NCBI RefSeq assembly: GCF_016808335.1
Contig: NC_053142.1
Location: forward strand, 45,551,674 to 45,615,673
Source: Panicum virgatum
Taxonomy: Eukaryota > Streptophyta > Magnoliopsida > Poales > Poaceae
DNA length: 64,000 bases
Direction: 5' to 3'
In this document: positions 1 to 10,974 of the stretch, piece after piece
Position numbering within the stretch: the stretch's first letter is position 1
How the letters are laid out: each line of letters begins with the position of its first letter
Notes under the pieces: generated by a model
Seen by the model: only the letters and a program-made list of their open reading frames with translations
Told to the model about the DNA's origin: nothing
Database searches by the model: none
Position numbers and translations under genes: made by a program

Positions 1-1340
1 TGAGTTCTTTCTTCGTGTATTTGTTTGTATGGCCTTTGTACATCATCCCTGGGATTTAGAAATGTTCACTCAACAAAACTATTAGTCTCATTGATTGCGT
101 TGTCATACGATCACCAAAATAAATCGAAATGGCATAAATGATGCCATGTTCGTTACATTGAGACTGCTGATGGGGAATAAGGAAACGTATAAAGGCAATT
201 TGCCGCCCGTAGAGCCCAGGAATACGGATAATCCGTAGGTAGGTGTGTACGGAAAGGGCAACCTTTTGACATGCATTTCCTTGCAATTGTAGAAATGCTC
301 GACTACTTTTAGTTACGTTTCCTCTTCCTCTAGCAAAGACGTATGAACACAGGGGTCAAAGATGAAGAAGCGCGGTGCCCGAGTCGGTAAAGGTCGCCGT
401 AGCACGATCACTTTCAGCAATCAGCCACGTAATAACCGAGCGTCACGAATCAGCGCGAGTACTGGGCACGCCGTCCATCTCTCGAGCCGCCGCCGGCGAC
501 GGAGACGTCTGCGGCCAGCCGCCGCCGCCGGGGTCCGGGCACGCGATCTGAGGGCGCGCGCGCGAAGCGGCCTTTATGAGCTCGCGACTTGTGATCCCGG
601 CCGGGTCAAATGGAGTTGCAGCAAAGCAAGCTTGACGATAGCTAGAGCACGACGCATTTGGTTTACGCAGCGGCGGCTTCTCCCTCCACGTCGGCACCAC
701 GTGGCATCCTCACGCATATAGAGATAGAGTTGCCTGCCCCACTGTGGTTTTCGCCTGCACTGCTGCGCGAAGCAGACAGCACGTACACATGCTCCTGATG
801 GCTTAATCATAATTGCCTGCTGCACTCCAAGGGTCGTGTTACGGCTTAGCTTGTCTCAGGTTCAAGGTGCTCACACGTTGGAAACGACGCTGGATCCTGG
901 CCACTGCTGCAGAACAGGAACAGCTATCACTTGAGTCAGCACTGTACAAGGTAGTGGTTAGAACTTTGGTTTCCTGATAGTCTTCGCTTCAGAAAATGAA
1001 AGCCCGAAAGGGGGGCTTCAGATCAACATCTGCCCATGCACCCAAAGGCACCACCAACCTGTTGTTAACTGAAGCAATGCGAGGTGGCAGCAACGAAAAG
1101 CAGATTCTTCAGAAAATTTCGGGGCTTCAGATTAACATCTGTCCATGTGCTCAAAGCACCAGTCTGTTGTCAAGTGAAGCAAAGCGATCTAAGCTAGTAC
1201 TACCAAAAAGCAAAGTGAGGCACGTGAGGCAATGCGTGAAAACGGGAAAAGCATGAAGAAAAACGAATTAAAAATACGTAGATTCCTTGTATTATACTAC
1301 AATTCTACTAGCATTTATACACGATCAACAAGTGTATTAT
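1..1340. other. 5' edge of window, no supported gene
   Basis: I see no convincing coding region here. A GC-rich, arginine-rich open frame at 362-721 has other frames open on both strands, as GC-rich DNA often does, and no recognisable domain. The last ~100 bases before 1340 are AT-rich and hold possible TATA-like words (for example ATTTATAC near 1313). They may be the promoter of the small membrane protein gene that follows. Confidence 0.4.
987..1190. repeat. Diverged tandem duplication, ~120 bp unit
   Basis: Two head-to-tail copies start with CTTCAGAAAAT at 987 and 1107. Both continue through a GGGGCTTCAGAT(C/T)AACATCTG(C/T)CCATG segment and end in a (A/C)(C/A)TGAAGCAA segment. Substitutions and short indels show it is old. 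It lies upstream of the small membrane protein gene. Confidence 0.6.
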
Positions 1341-1484
1341 TAATGTACACACACAAGCACATCACCGGGCCTATACCTTTCCCTGGCTCGTAGTCAAGGT
1401 AGCCGAGAGGCTTATTCAGGACAGCTGCTTTCCTTGGCTGTTGCACAGGCCAATTCTTTTGGCGCCAGATTCCTTGGTTCCGGG

Positions 1485-1856
1485 ATGCAGAGGCAGCTGA
1501 GCGTCTCGGCGATGCCCAAGCTCATGCCGGAGGAAGCCGGCGGCGGCGACGAAGACGACGTGGAGGCCAAGCCCGAGAAGGCGCCGGCGCCGCGGTCGTC
1601 GGGGATGGACCGCTCCGTGCACTTCATACCGCTCGTCATCGTGCTCTGCTTCATCCTCCTCTTCCTCTGCTCCCACGACCCCTCTCCCTCTGGTACGTGT
1701 AACGAGTCACGTGTGTGTGTACTTACTTCTCCATGCTCTTTTTCATGTGTGTTCATGTTGATCTCTTCTAGTCTTCTCACTGTCTATTGTTTTCTGTCTG
1801 CAGATATGACGAGTTTTGGACAAAAGGCTGGAAGCCAGAATGCCAAGTCACTCTGA
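1485..1856 (+). CDS. Small single-pass membrane protein, two exons
   Basis: Exon 1 is 1485-1692 and exon 2 is 1804-1856, with a GT-AG intron (donor GTACGT, acceptor TCTGCAG). The product is 86 residues. It has a polar, acidic N-terminal half, a hydrophobic segment at about residues 45-62 (HFIPLVIVLCFILLFLCS), then HDPSPSDMTSFG and a basic end. The layout matches an uncharacterised family of short plant proteins with an 'IPLxxxLCFxLLFLCSHDPSPSD' membrane motif; that match is from memory. An in-frame upstream ATG exists at 1434, but the family usually begins MQRQ, so 1485 is preferred. No function is known to me. It is the only plus-strand gene in the first 32 kb. Confidence 0.7.
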   Translation: MQRQLSVSAMPKLMPEEAGGGDEDDVEAKPEKAPAPRSSGMDRSVHFIPLVIVLCFILLFLCSHDPSPSGTCNESRVCVLTSPCSFSCVFMLISSSLLTVYCFLSADMTSFGQKAGSQNAKSL

Positions 1857-2327
1857 TCCTGTGAAGATCAATCGACGCGCCAAGAAAATTATTTGTCTTT
1901 CAGTTTTTTTTTTCTTCAGTCCAAATCCAATTGTGTACGCATAAACACGGTGCCTTATGCTATGAGGTTAATCGCAGCAGTAAAGAACGTGGAAGCACAT
2001 TACAGCCGTCAAAAGTTCAGAACTCTGATCGTCTGACAACATTGGCTTTGTTCCCCTCTTGCTTGTTACATGGGCTGAACCTGTCTGAATTCTGACCCCT
2101 TATTCAGCGAGCGACTGAGCTGTCGGGGCTGTTGAAAAAACTGGAAGAACACGTCAATACTTACCGACTGACCGCATATCTTGTTTTTCAGATGTACCCA
2201 TCGGCGGAATGAGAACGCAGTTAATCGTCTTGACCTTTGCAACGGCATCCTAACTTCCCTAATAATATTTCCAGCCATTATCATGTTTCCTACCTAGAAC
2301 AATGATCACTAACTGCTCCTAGAATTA
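1857..2327. other. 3' flank of small gene, nothing else seen
   Basis: Probable 3' UTR and intergenic DNA. It contains a T run near 1908 and no supported gene. Confidence 0.4.
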
Positions 2328-2523
2328 GGCCAGTCTCAGTGGAAGTTTCATGAAGTGTTTCATGACATTAAATACTATCAATTTTGCCGACATGGCAAGG
2401 AGAGAGAAGAATAGAGTTTCATGGGATGTGAGGAGAGTTTCATCACTATGAAACTCATTTGGCACGGATACCTAGTTCTCAATCTAGGTATTTGTGTCCA
2501 TAAAACTCCCACTGAGACTGGCC
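2328..2523. mobile_element. Tourist-like MITE, 196 bp
   Basis: The ends are inverted repeats: GGCCAGTCTCAGTGG on the left and its exact complement on the right, 15 bp perfect. A TTA target duplication is seen at 2325-2327 and 2524-2526. The small size, lack of coding capacity and 3-bp TTA duplication fit a non-autonomous PIF/Harbinger (Tourist) element. A diverged relative lies at 8581-8753. Confidence 0.85.
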
Positions 2524-2937
2524 TTACAAAGATTACGAACATGGAGCGAAATCCTGCACAAGGTCTGAAAAACTATTGAATCAACCGAATTACAGAACTC
2601 AGTCAGGTTGCAGAAACACTGCTAATGAAGAACATACACATACAGCCTCTGTTAAAGCACCATTCTCTCATGAATAGCAAGTATATTCTCTCTTAAACAA
2701 AAGAACAAGTGTATCAGAAATAGAATCTTGCATAGCAAGCACAAATGTTTCATGTTCCCGCTGCAGGGTAATAATGATATATCGATAAAAGTATCATGTA
2801 ACAATGCAAACTCTTTTAGGTCCAAATAACTTTCAACCTTAAAAGAGGTTTCAACCAGCACATAGCAGCCACAACACTAGAAATGAGTTCAACAACCATA
2901 TCATGTCTATTTACACATGTATAGGGCGCAAATCATA

Positions 2938-5900
2938 TCATAGCATCAATCCCTGAGCAGGTTCTGGCTTTTTAGGAGCATCAGCGGGTGGGGATGCCTT
3001 GCTGGGCTCCTCATCAGTAATAGCAGGGGCAGTCGCTGCTGTGGAGATGGGGATATCTTCAGGGGTTTCAGAGACATGTATCTTTGTGAATTCGCCATCC
3101 AAGTCCCTATGTGTTACTGGGCTTTCTGAGATGTCTGGTTGCGCTGCAGACCCACCCTCAACATTCGTGTGCTCCTGCTCAGCCGCTATTTTCTCCTTAG
3201 CCTTTGCACCAACATCGTTGGCTGCACTCGTGACCTTGCTGAAAGCGCCGGTTACCCATGCTGCACCAGTGAGGACATATCTGTTCTTCATAATGGCAGA
3301 TCCAGCAGTCGAGACACTCTGTTCAGCAGCTGCCAGTGCTGATTTTGTCTTCTCAGAGACTTGGTACTTCTGATCCATTTCCTTAACTTTATCATTGACA
3401 GCTGACGTCCCGACACTGATCTTCTCACTTAGACCAATTCTCTTGTCAAATGAAGATACTCTAGCAGTCGCAGTTGATGTGAGCTGATGCTTCTCATCCA
3501 GAGCCTTTGCTTTGTCCAGTGCATCCCTACCAAGAATAAATCCCTTTGCCAGCATGGTCCCAACAATGTCCTCGGCCTTTTGAAGGGCAGAAGGTTTTGT
3601 GTCCTTGGGCTGGGGATGAAAAGTTTTTTTTAAGAAGCTGCACAGTAACTACAATAGTATCATGCCCATGCAATAAACAGTATGCCTCTAGTCATACCTC
3701 TAGAGCAGCTATAACTTCTGCAGGTAGCTCATAATCAGTAGCGGGCGTAACAATGACAGCCATATCAACTATTGTAGCCCCCTGTGACAGCAATGGAAAT
3801 ACACATTAAAAGTACGCTAAAATTTGTCAGATATATATTCATAAACAACTTTTTCATTGTCATCCAGAGACAGCTCAGTTTTCACCTAGAGCTAAGAGGT
3901 CATGGTGGACACAATGTTTAAAAATCAGTTGACACAATGAATTGTGTAAAAGGCAACTTTCAATGGGCACGCAAGTATGACCACTTGAAACAATTAATGA
4001 AAGAGCGGTACAAATATTTTTTTTTTTGGTTGGACTACAGAATTACAGTGCAGAACCAAATTGATACTATTCAGATGGCTAACCTCTTTAAGTAAGATAA
4101 CAAATGTATACCATATACTTTCGTAATAAACCAGTTAATAATCAATACATGTAAAATAAACAAATTTTTCAGACCCCTAACGCAAAAGACATACCGTGAG
4201 AAGCATTGCCGTCTCAGCTCCTTGTTTGTCTTTAAAAGTAATGTAGGCAACTTGAGACAGCTCATCACCACTGCATAGCACTAAATGGTTAATGCAATTC
4301 ATTGAACATGTGAAAATACGCATCATAGATATGATACTAACCTCTGCATTTCAACATGAACAATGTCACCAGAAAAGGAAAAGAATTCCTTGATATCACG
4401 CTGTGATGCTTTCAGGGACACATTGCTCACCTTGACGGTACTAAACATGCTTGCCTAAAAAAAGTAAATGGCAGAAAAGGAACATATAATCAGCGGTATT
4501 GTGTATGTACAGCGCCACAGAGAATAAACAAATAGTATACCCCAACAGAAATTTCTTTAGAATTTAGAAAAAGAAAAAAATGGAGAAATCAGTTAAAAAT
4601 TAGTGCAGATACATTAAGTTAACACATCATGGCATCCAGACTTGTATGAACTTCTTCAAATAACATAGAACATCAACACGGGACTTGCTTCATGCATAGA
4701 AAAGCCATCATAACAAATAACAAATAATTTTCTTCCAGTTCGCAAAAGTGACACATGGTACAGTTAAGGCATTTTTCTCGAGAATATTTATGAGTAACTA
4801 GGTATTGAGGTCTTGTTTCAATCTTTTTTATATAATTTATAACATTTTTTTGGCAGTATTGACCATGGCTTGTTTATATAGAATGGCTAAAAATAGTCAG
4901 ATACAACACTGCATGTTATCAAGCATGCCGGCTCTTCTGATTTCGTTGCTGATATAGGTATTAATTTCCACGGCTAAAATAAGAAAAGTTGCTTCACTAA
5001 TAGGTTTCAAAAGTTTACACCGATTTAACATCTACAGAAAAAGAAATATTAAATTATATGCAGATAGATTTATACACGTTTCTCATGCATGTGGGTTGGG
5101 GGTGGTCACTGATAAGGGAACCAATATATCATTGATTATTCTTTTTTTGTCGCATGCATCAAACTTTACCTACTGCACTACACTAGACAAAATGGTGCAT
5201 ATAATAAATTAAATATAAATGCTGTATTGCCTAGCGAGGGAATTGGTGGTGTTTTGCCAACTTTGCTTAAAAGGCTAAACCCATTCTAGGATATACAGTT
5301 ACAATCATACAGAATTGAAGCCTATTCATGTGAGGGAGTTTTCTTTGTTGTATTCTTGAGACCCTCTTAAAATGCATTGAGAAAAGGTATTGAAATGGGA
5401 GTCAAAACACATTTCCCCCAAAATCCTAGAGCATAAGCAAGTGGACACAAACAGAGAAATAGGCTCAAGATATTAACTAAGCATATGTTACAAGCTAGTA
5501 GATATTAACCAAGCACTTCAAATCATCACGAGAGGTATTCATAACTCCCAAACGCCCCCTTTTAGTTTCCAGGATTAGCACCCAGCCAATAGTCTAGGAT
5601 TTATCAGAGAGCAAATTAACTGCCGCAGTCACTGCAAATTCATCTGTGAGGTACAATGCCGACTGAAATGGGGCGAGATTTGACTATTACCAACACCAAG
5701 TCCCGATTCTACCAAGTTCCACATATGCTCTAGTTTTCCCCCACTTCCTTTGTTGCTAATAGCTTCCCCTTCTCTTTGCTAAGGCAGCTTGCAGATGCGG
5801 TTAGCAGCATAATCTACGCAAATAAAAAACCCGCCCAAAGTACAAACCCCTATCTCTGGCTCCGATAGCGAATTCAAAAACCGGCGACTCACTGCCCCGC

Positions 5901-6000
5901 ATCGGAAATGAGCAAATGGCGCAGCACAGACTCGCGAAAGAGAACGGCTCAGCAACCAAAAGTAGAAAGGAAAGGGAGGGTCCCCAGGGCTCACCGCCAT
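2938..6000 (-). CDS. BPA1-like RRM protein (binding partner of ACD11)
   Basis: Five exons on the minus strand: 5995-6000 (ATGGCG only), 4342-4454, 4195-4270, 3698-3781 and 2938-3609, all with GT-AG junctions and a frame that closes exactly. The product is 316 residues. Residues ~5-85 form an RNA-recognition-motif fold: a STVKVSNVSLKASQRDIKEF start, a FFSFSGDIVHVEM strand and an AYITFKDKQGAETAMLL RNP1-like region. The stretch AVIVTPATDYELPAEVIAALEPKD is a hallmark of the plant BPA1 family. The C-terminal two thirds is alanine/lysine-rich, helical and ends with a proline-rich tail. Arabidopsis BPA1 binds ACD11, a lipid transfer protein that restrains cell death; the role here is inferred from that. 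Intron 1 is long (1.54 kb). The six-base first coding exon is unusual but gives the only in-frame join I found. Confidence 0.85.
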
Positions 6001-6494
6001 GGCTGCTGCGACGCGATGCGGTGCGGGAGATCTCGAACCCTAAACCGCTGACTTGAATCGGGAAACGGGAAATGGAACGGCCGTGTCCCGTGGGCGGGGT
6101 TTATAGAGGAGGAGAGGGAGCGGAGACGGAGGCGCTCCAGGCGGAGCACGCGGCGCGGCGGTGCCATCGAGACGACGTGGCACGCCGGTACTGGGCCCCA
6201 CCACCTTTCGTCTTTTACTTTGGGTCCGGTCCAAGATCTGACCTGATCCGCGCCGACCCGTTAGCGACGTGCGTCAGGTGGGCCGTGTAACTTCATGGGC
6301 CGAGCGAAAGTTGCGTGGTCTCACTGAGGATTTAACATGGCCCAGCAAAGTTTTTTTTTTATTGAAGAAACCCCCAGCAAAGTTCAACAGCGGGAATTAA
6401 AAACATTATTGTCGTAGGTCTCTTCTGCCAGTGCAAGCATAAAGTAGTAAGGAAAAAGGAGATGCGCGTAATTCTTGCAGCGAAGCAGTGACTT
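6001..6494. promoter_or_regulatory. Upstream region of BPA1-like gene
   Basis: GC-rich 5' leader and promoter of the BPA1-like gene, lying between its start at 6000 and the stop codon of DUF674 gene A at 6495, both on the minus strand. No clear TATA box was seen. A T/A-rich stretch lies at 6351-6365. Confidence 0.4.
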
Positions 6495-8278
6495 CTAATA
6501 TCTGAGATGTTTCAGATTCTTCTTCTTCTTGGGAGGCAGAAGCACCGAGCTGAGAGCGCCGCGGCTTATCAGGGCTGCTCTCAGCAGCTCTATAACCTGT
6601 AAAAGTAAAACAAATAGTAGGTCAAATGAAAGAGGCGAGTAGATAAAAAGTACAGTAATGCGCGTGGTGAGTTGCATGTAGCTCGTACCTGGAACTTTGT
6701 GAGAGTGACTTCTTTCTCCACAAGGTCCTTCATCTGAATCTTGCCCTCACTGACTACTCGCAGGCTGCTATCCAAAGAGAGAGGACAGACACGGAGATCA
6801 TCAGTCACCATGAAGCTCTGAGGCGCCCGCTTGACATAGTATGCATCAGAGTTGCTAGTTTTCCCACCAGGCGACTTCGGATCCAACTCACAAAGCACTG
6901 CGGTCTTTCTACCGTTTTGACAATTGGTGTAGCTAGAGTTGTACACCACGCGACAACGGCTAAGATTAGAAAACCCACCAATCTTGAGGCACTTGAAGCA
7001 GGAATTGATGTTTAGCTTTCTGGGAGCTGATTCATTAACCTGTAGGATATGGCTTGCGCTGGAACCAGAGAAGGCTGCCAGCTCTGGGGCCAGTAGCAGG
7101 TTCTGACAGTCTGGTCCCATGTACCCTTCAGTACTACTAGCATCTATGCTCCTGTAAAGATTATCAACGCATCCTTTTGATGAACTCTGACCGAATATCT
7201 TTGTTATGGATCCAAGTGGAACGCCCAATAATCCAAAGAAAAGTTCGACAAAATCGTGACCAACTTCAGCATACAGTACATCGGAGTTGATTTTAGTCTG
7301 AAGAACCTTTATCTTCACGTCGCCTATCTTGTCCTCGGCCTCACTCGCTTGTTCAGGACACAGGATCCGAGGGAGCATTAGCATATCAAGGCTAGCATCA
7401 TCAGATGGGATAGGAATGCCGAAATAGAGCCCGGTTAAAGGCTGCTGGGATGTCAATGATCTCTTGAGAAAACTAGATATCTGTGAGAAACGCATCGCAG
7501 GAAAATCAGTGAGAACATGTCAGTCAGATACATGTAAGCAAGTGAATTATATTTTCTTTTGGAGTCGAAGTGCACTAGGCACTGCAATTCTCAAAGTTTA
7601 ATAGTTTGAACAAGAAAATAATCTAGTGCGGTGATAAACTACCTTTTCTGAAGTGAGCTGGAGAATACTCTGCTCAAGATCGGCTGGATCCTGCACTCCG
7701 AATTTCGAACAAAGGGACATCATGAGAGATGTGGAGGCTGGTGCGACCTGAAGATCGTCAGTGGTGATAAACTTCTGGCATCCTTTAACAAAAACTCCAT
7801 TACCAGAACCACCAGCAGCAGTAGTTTTGGCGTCGCCCTCCGGCCTATCACCAGCGTACTCCCTGACTTTGCCGCACTTGCAGAGGGTGTCAGGGACCGA
7901 GCTAAACGCGCAATCGCCATGAGCGCAGCAATTCGTGTCTGTACAGACATAAACAGCTCTAGGATTGGTGTCATCGATGTTGATCTTAAGACGACAACAG
8001 TGGCTGGAAGCCGCGTTGAGCGGTTTCAGAAGCATGGCCTTGGAAGCCTTGGTTTGGAAGTGCTCGGAGCTGAGATCCTCGACACTCTTGTACAACTCGT
8101 CAAGGCACCCCATCTGAGACTGCTTGCCCAGAAGGCGAACGATGGTGCCGAGTGGCATGGTGAGGAAGCCGAAGAGCACATCAACGAACTCCTTGTCGGA
8201 TTCTGCAAACAACACCTTCTTCTTCTCCTTGTCAACAAACAGCTTCACGTCGATGGTGGGAGCTTCATTCTTAGCCAT
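6495..8278 (-). CDS. DUF674 family protein, copy A (intact)
   Basis: Three exons: 7643-8278 (212 codons), 6689-7480 (264 codons) and 6495-6596 (33 codons plus stop). All junctions are GT-AG in phase 0, giving 509 residues. Pfam DUF674 (PF05056) is a plant-specific family of unknown function. Exon 1 begins VKLFVDKEKKKVLFAESDKE and carries PLGTIVRLLG, GCLDELYKSVE and a TDDLQVAP stretch. Exon 2 repeats the same order of motifs (PLGSITKIFG, GCVDNLYRSID, TDDLRVCPLS), so the protein is two related halves. Cysteine clusters lie in each half (CTDTNCC...CKCG and CFKC...C). Exon 3 encodes LLRAAL and ends in a lysine-rich tail, PPKKKKNLK. All frames are open, so this copy is probably functional. It is the first of five copies on this strand. 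Confidence 0.9.
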
Positions 8279-8356
8279 GGTGGTGGTAAAGAGGGTGGGC
8301 GTTTTGGCTGGATGAACTGGTATGATTTCTTCTAATGCTACTTGTACCTGTGATCC

Positions 8357-8363
8357 TTAAATA
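8357..8363 (-). promoter_or_regulatory. TATA box of DUF674 gene A
   Basis: TATTTAA on the minus strand, about 80 bases upstream of the start codon. The same word stands at a similar distance upstream of copies B and D. Confidence 0.6.
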
Positions 8364-8394
8364 CGTCCTCATACAAACCGCGGTGAGTGGCACG

Positions 8395-8475
8395 AATTTG
8401 ATCAGCCAGAGTAATGTGAAACGGCAATTGTCCCTTGGGAATTCGCACTAAGAAATTGATGTGCTAATTATGTCA
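8395..8475 (-). promoter_or_regulatory. Upstream module shared by DUF674 genes A, B and C
   Basis: AATTTGATCAG (plus-strand reading, 8395-8405) and CTAATTATGTCA (8464-8475) recur upstream of gene C (22599 and 22625) and gene B (19810 and 19863, displaced by an insertion). They may be ancestral promoter sequence kept after duplication. No factor is proposed. Confidence 0.5.
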
Positions 8476-8580
8476 AGGACTACTCGTTTTCCACATGAAG
8501 AGTTTAAAGGCCACTTTCTTAAATGGAATCGGTAAGGTTTGTTTACCATGGTTCATTGGAATTCCTTTTCCATTTTTTTA

Positions 8581-8753
8581 AGCTAGTCTCAATGATTTCA
8601 TTATACAATTACCAAGAGCAAAAAGTTGGTAACCAAACCGGAATACCGGATGAGTGTTATGGGGATGAAACTCCTCTCTTGTCATACTCTCCTTATAAAT
8701 ACCCTATCTCATCAGCAAAATTTAATACTCATGAAACTCCACTCTGACTGGTC
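8581..8753. mobile_element. Diverged Tourist-like MITE
   Basis: The left end AGCTAGTCTCAATG and the right end CTCTGACTGGTC are imperfect inverted repeats. TTA stands on both sides (8578-8580 and 8754-8756). The ends resemble the 2328-2523 element (GGCCAGTCTCAGTGG), so this is likely an older member of that family. Confidence 0.6.
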
Positions 8754-9371
8754 TTAGAGTGAATCGCGTTCCAAAGGGTGGGCCGGGTGAGCCACAGCCC
8801 ACTCTAAGAATCAGCCCAATGAATAACTACATAGGGATTTTGGACTGATATTGCAGAGCATTGACTACAAATTTATAATTGTTTGCATCTATTTATTCTA
8901 AAAAATTTGTTTGTATCTATTTCTAGATGGGTAGGAAATAAGAATAAGGGATGTTATACTGTAAGATTGGAATATTTAAAAATTTGTTTTTTTGGACTAC
9001 CCTAGCTTTCAAACCTAGATTCACCATCTTGGAGTGCCTTTTTTTTAAAAAAAAAAACACATCATTGCTGCTTTTCATGGGTTGATGGAACGTGGAAGCT
9101 TAATTCCTTATAAGGAAGAACTTTAGTGATCAGCTATACTCCTTCCATTTCAGTATGTTTATCCCTACCATATCTTGGGTGTCTATTTGTTTTGTTCAAC
9201 TATCATTTGCACTACTGGCGCCATTTCATTTTATAAGGTGTGCACGCATTTCAAGAGTCAAACTAATAATTTACCTCACGTGATAAGAAAATTCTGTTAT
9301 ATGAAAATTATATCATTGGATTCACTTTTGAGTGTTTTTTTAGAGTTCAAAATTTATCCCACAAAAGTATG
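8754..9371. other. Intergenic, nothing recognised
   Basis: AT-rich intergenic DNA with short homopolymers (A and T runs near 9041-9057). No coding frame or element end could be supported. Confidence 0.4.
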
Positions 9372-9842
9372 TGTCGGTGTCTCGAATTGTCGACTAGTAA
9401 ATTTGAGATTGCGTTCTGGCTCGGATGGTGTGCAAAGTAGACATAAGGATGTATACTGGTTCGGAAAAAATGTCGCTACGTCCTGTGTAACTTACACTTA
9501 TTTGCAGCAGGGGGTTTCAAACGGGTGAGAGAGGGAAAGGGCACCCAAGTCTCTGATGGCTTAGTGTTCAAGCGTGTTCTTGTCGTGTGAACTCTGAGTT
9601 CGGTGTTCAGTCGTCCCCGCACGCAGGGAGTCTCCCTTTCCATTTTATAGGTCAAGGGAAAGTGGCGGATTACACGGAGGCAGAGAGAGGAGAAGGCCTC
9701 CGAAATCTCATCTCCCCGATGCTGGTTCTGCGGTCGACCGCGCGGAGCGCTACAGGCGGTCGACGCGCTGCCATGCACGGATGCACCTAGGCTAGTGGGC
9801 CACGCACCACAGCTAGCACGTGTTGTTTCTGCTTCTTGCTCC
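9372..9842. mobile_element. LTR retrotransposon LTR remnant
   Basis: Begins TGTCGGTGTCTCGAATTG and contains 'GGATGGTGTGCAAAGTAGACA...GGATGTATACTGGTTCGG', a wording I recognise from grass Gypsy-type LTRs. No partner LTR, internal region or clear right end was found, so it is read as a solo or truncated LTR. The right boundary is approximate. Confidence 0.5.
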
Positions 9843-10420
9843 ACTTTTTCACCTTCTCTTTTTTTCTAACTTTCATGTGTTCTAATTTTTGTCTTGAACT
9901 TGTTTGTCTCTTTAATTTTTTGTCTTGAAATTTTGTATCAAAATATTTACCTCCAATTTCTCTATTTCAGAATCTTTTGCATAAAATTTTTTAGCTCCTA
10001 AATTTTTCTATACAAATTTTACATGATGCTTTTTCTTTCAAAATTTATCGATCTCAAAACATTTATCTCCAATCTTTTTTCCCTTTCACCCGCAAAAAAA
10101 AATCTTTTCCCTTTCATTTTTTTATTTTTTTCTTCCTTACCTAGTTCCAGCTGGTGACTCAGTTTGTTCCCAAAATTTAGCTCCCAAACTAGTTATTAAG
10201 TTTTGCTTCTAAAATATTTACTTCTAATTTTTTGTTCTCCAAAAGTTATTTTTAAAATCTTTTATCTCTGAGGTTTGATCTTAAATTTTTGCTTCTAAAT
10301 TTACTCGAGACAGGTCCTTTTGTTCCCGATTTTTTTCTCTTGAAATTTTGTTCTTAAGTTTTGTTTTCCAAATTTTCTCTTGAAATTTTCCAATATATTA
10401 TAAGTTTTGTTCTTAAGTTT
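9843..10420. repeat. T-rich degenerate low-complexity tract
   Basis: Many loose repeats of TTTTTGTCTTGAAATTTT-like words run through this stretch. A similar tract lies inside the Mutator-like element at 19430-19750. No coding capacity. Confidence 0.5.
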
Positions 10421-10567
10421 GGGGTCTGGGATGCTTGCCTTCGCTGGGTTGTGCGTTGGCTTTGCGGCCTGCTTTGCCTTGGCGCGTTATTCAATTCCTA
10501 CTGCGTACATGATCTGCTAGCAGGTCTAGAGCTACGTCACAATCATATCGGGGAGTCATCACATATA

Positions 10568-10911
10568 GGGCGCGTTTAGTTGCAAAACCAAAAATTTTTG
10601 GTTGTCACATCATCCCTTTGATCAGATGTCGGGAGGATTTTTCAGACACTAATTAAAAAACTAATTTCAGAACTCACTTGGAAACCGCGAGACGAATCTT
10701 TTGAGGCCTTTGACCGCATCATTAGCACATGTTGGTTACTGCAGCACTTATGGCTAATCATACACTAATTAGGCTTAAAAGATTCGTCTCGTCATGTACA
10801 TCCAAACTGTGTAATTAGTTTTGTTATTTAATTACATTTAGTGCTTCATACATGTGTTTAAAGGGAAGGTGAAAATTTTTGAATGAAAATTTTTGGGAAC
10901 TAAACGCGCCC
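10568..10911. mobile_element. MITE with 14-bp perfect terminal repeats
   Basis: Left end GGGCGCGTTTAGTT, right end the exact complement AACTAAACGCGCCC. ATA flanks both ends (10565-10567 and 10912-10914). The interior holds the 'AAAAGATTCGTCTCG' block common to an abundant grass MITE group, two further members of which lie at 29195 and 60320. The 3-bp duplication suggests a PIF/Harbinger relative. Confidence 0.85.
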
Positions 10912-10946
10912 ATAGACAGAAGGTAGTATTTGATCCGGTCGGAAAT

Positions 10947-10974
10947 CGACCGTACAGAGCGCGCCGTACGGTCG
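10947..10974. repeat. Palindrome, 9-bp arms
   Basis: CGACCGTAC, a 10-base loop and GTACGGTCG, followed by CCATAAATTA. The same arrangement (CCGTAC, 10 bases, GTACGG, then CATAAATTA) ends the Mutator-like element at 19765-19799, so this is probably the terminus of a related, decayed element. Confidence 0.55.

Noticed and set aside
362..721. Arginine-rich open frame on the plus strand
   Set aside because: GC-rich stretch with overlapping open frames on both strands and no domain. It looks like a composition effect.
1434..1484. Upstream in-frame ATG of the small membrane protein
   Set aside because: It adds 17 residues of no clear similarity. The MQRQ start matches the family pattern better.
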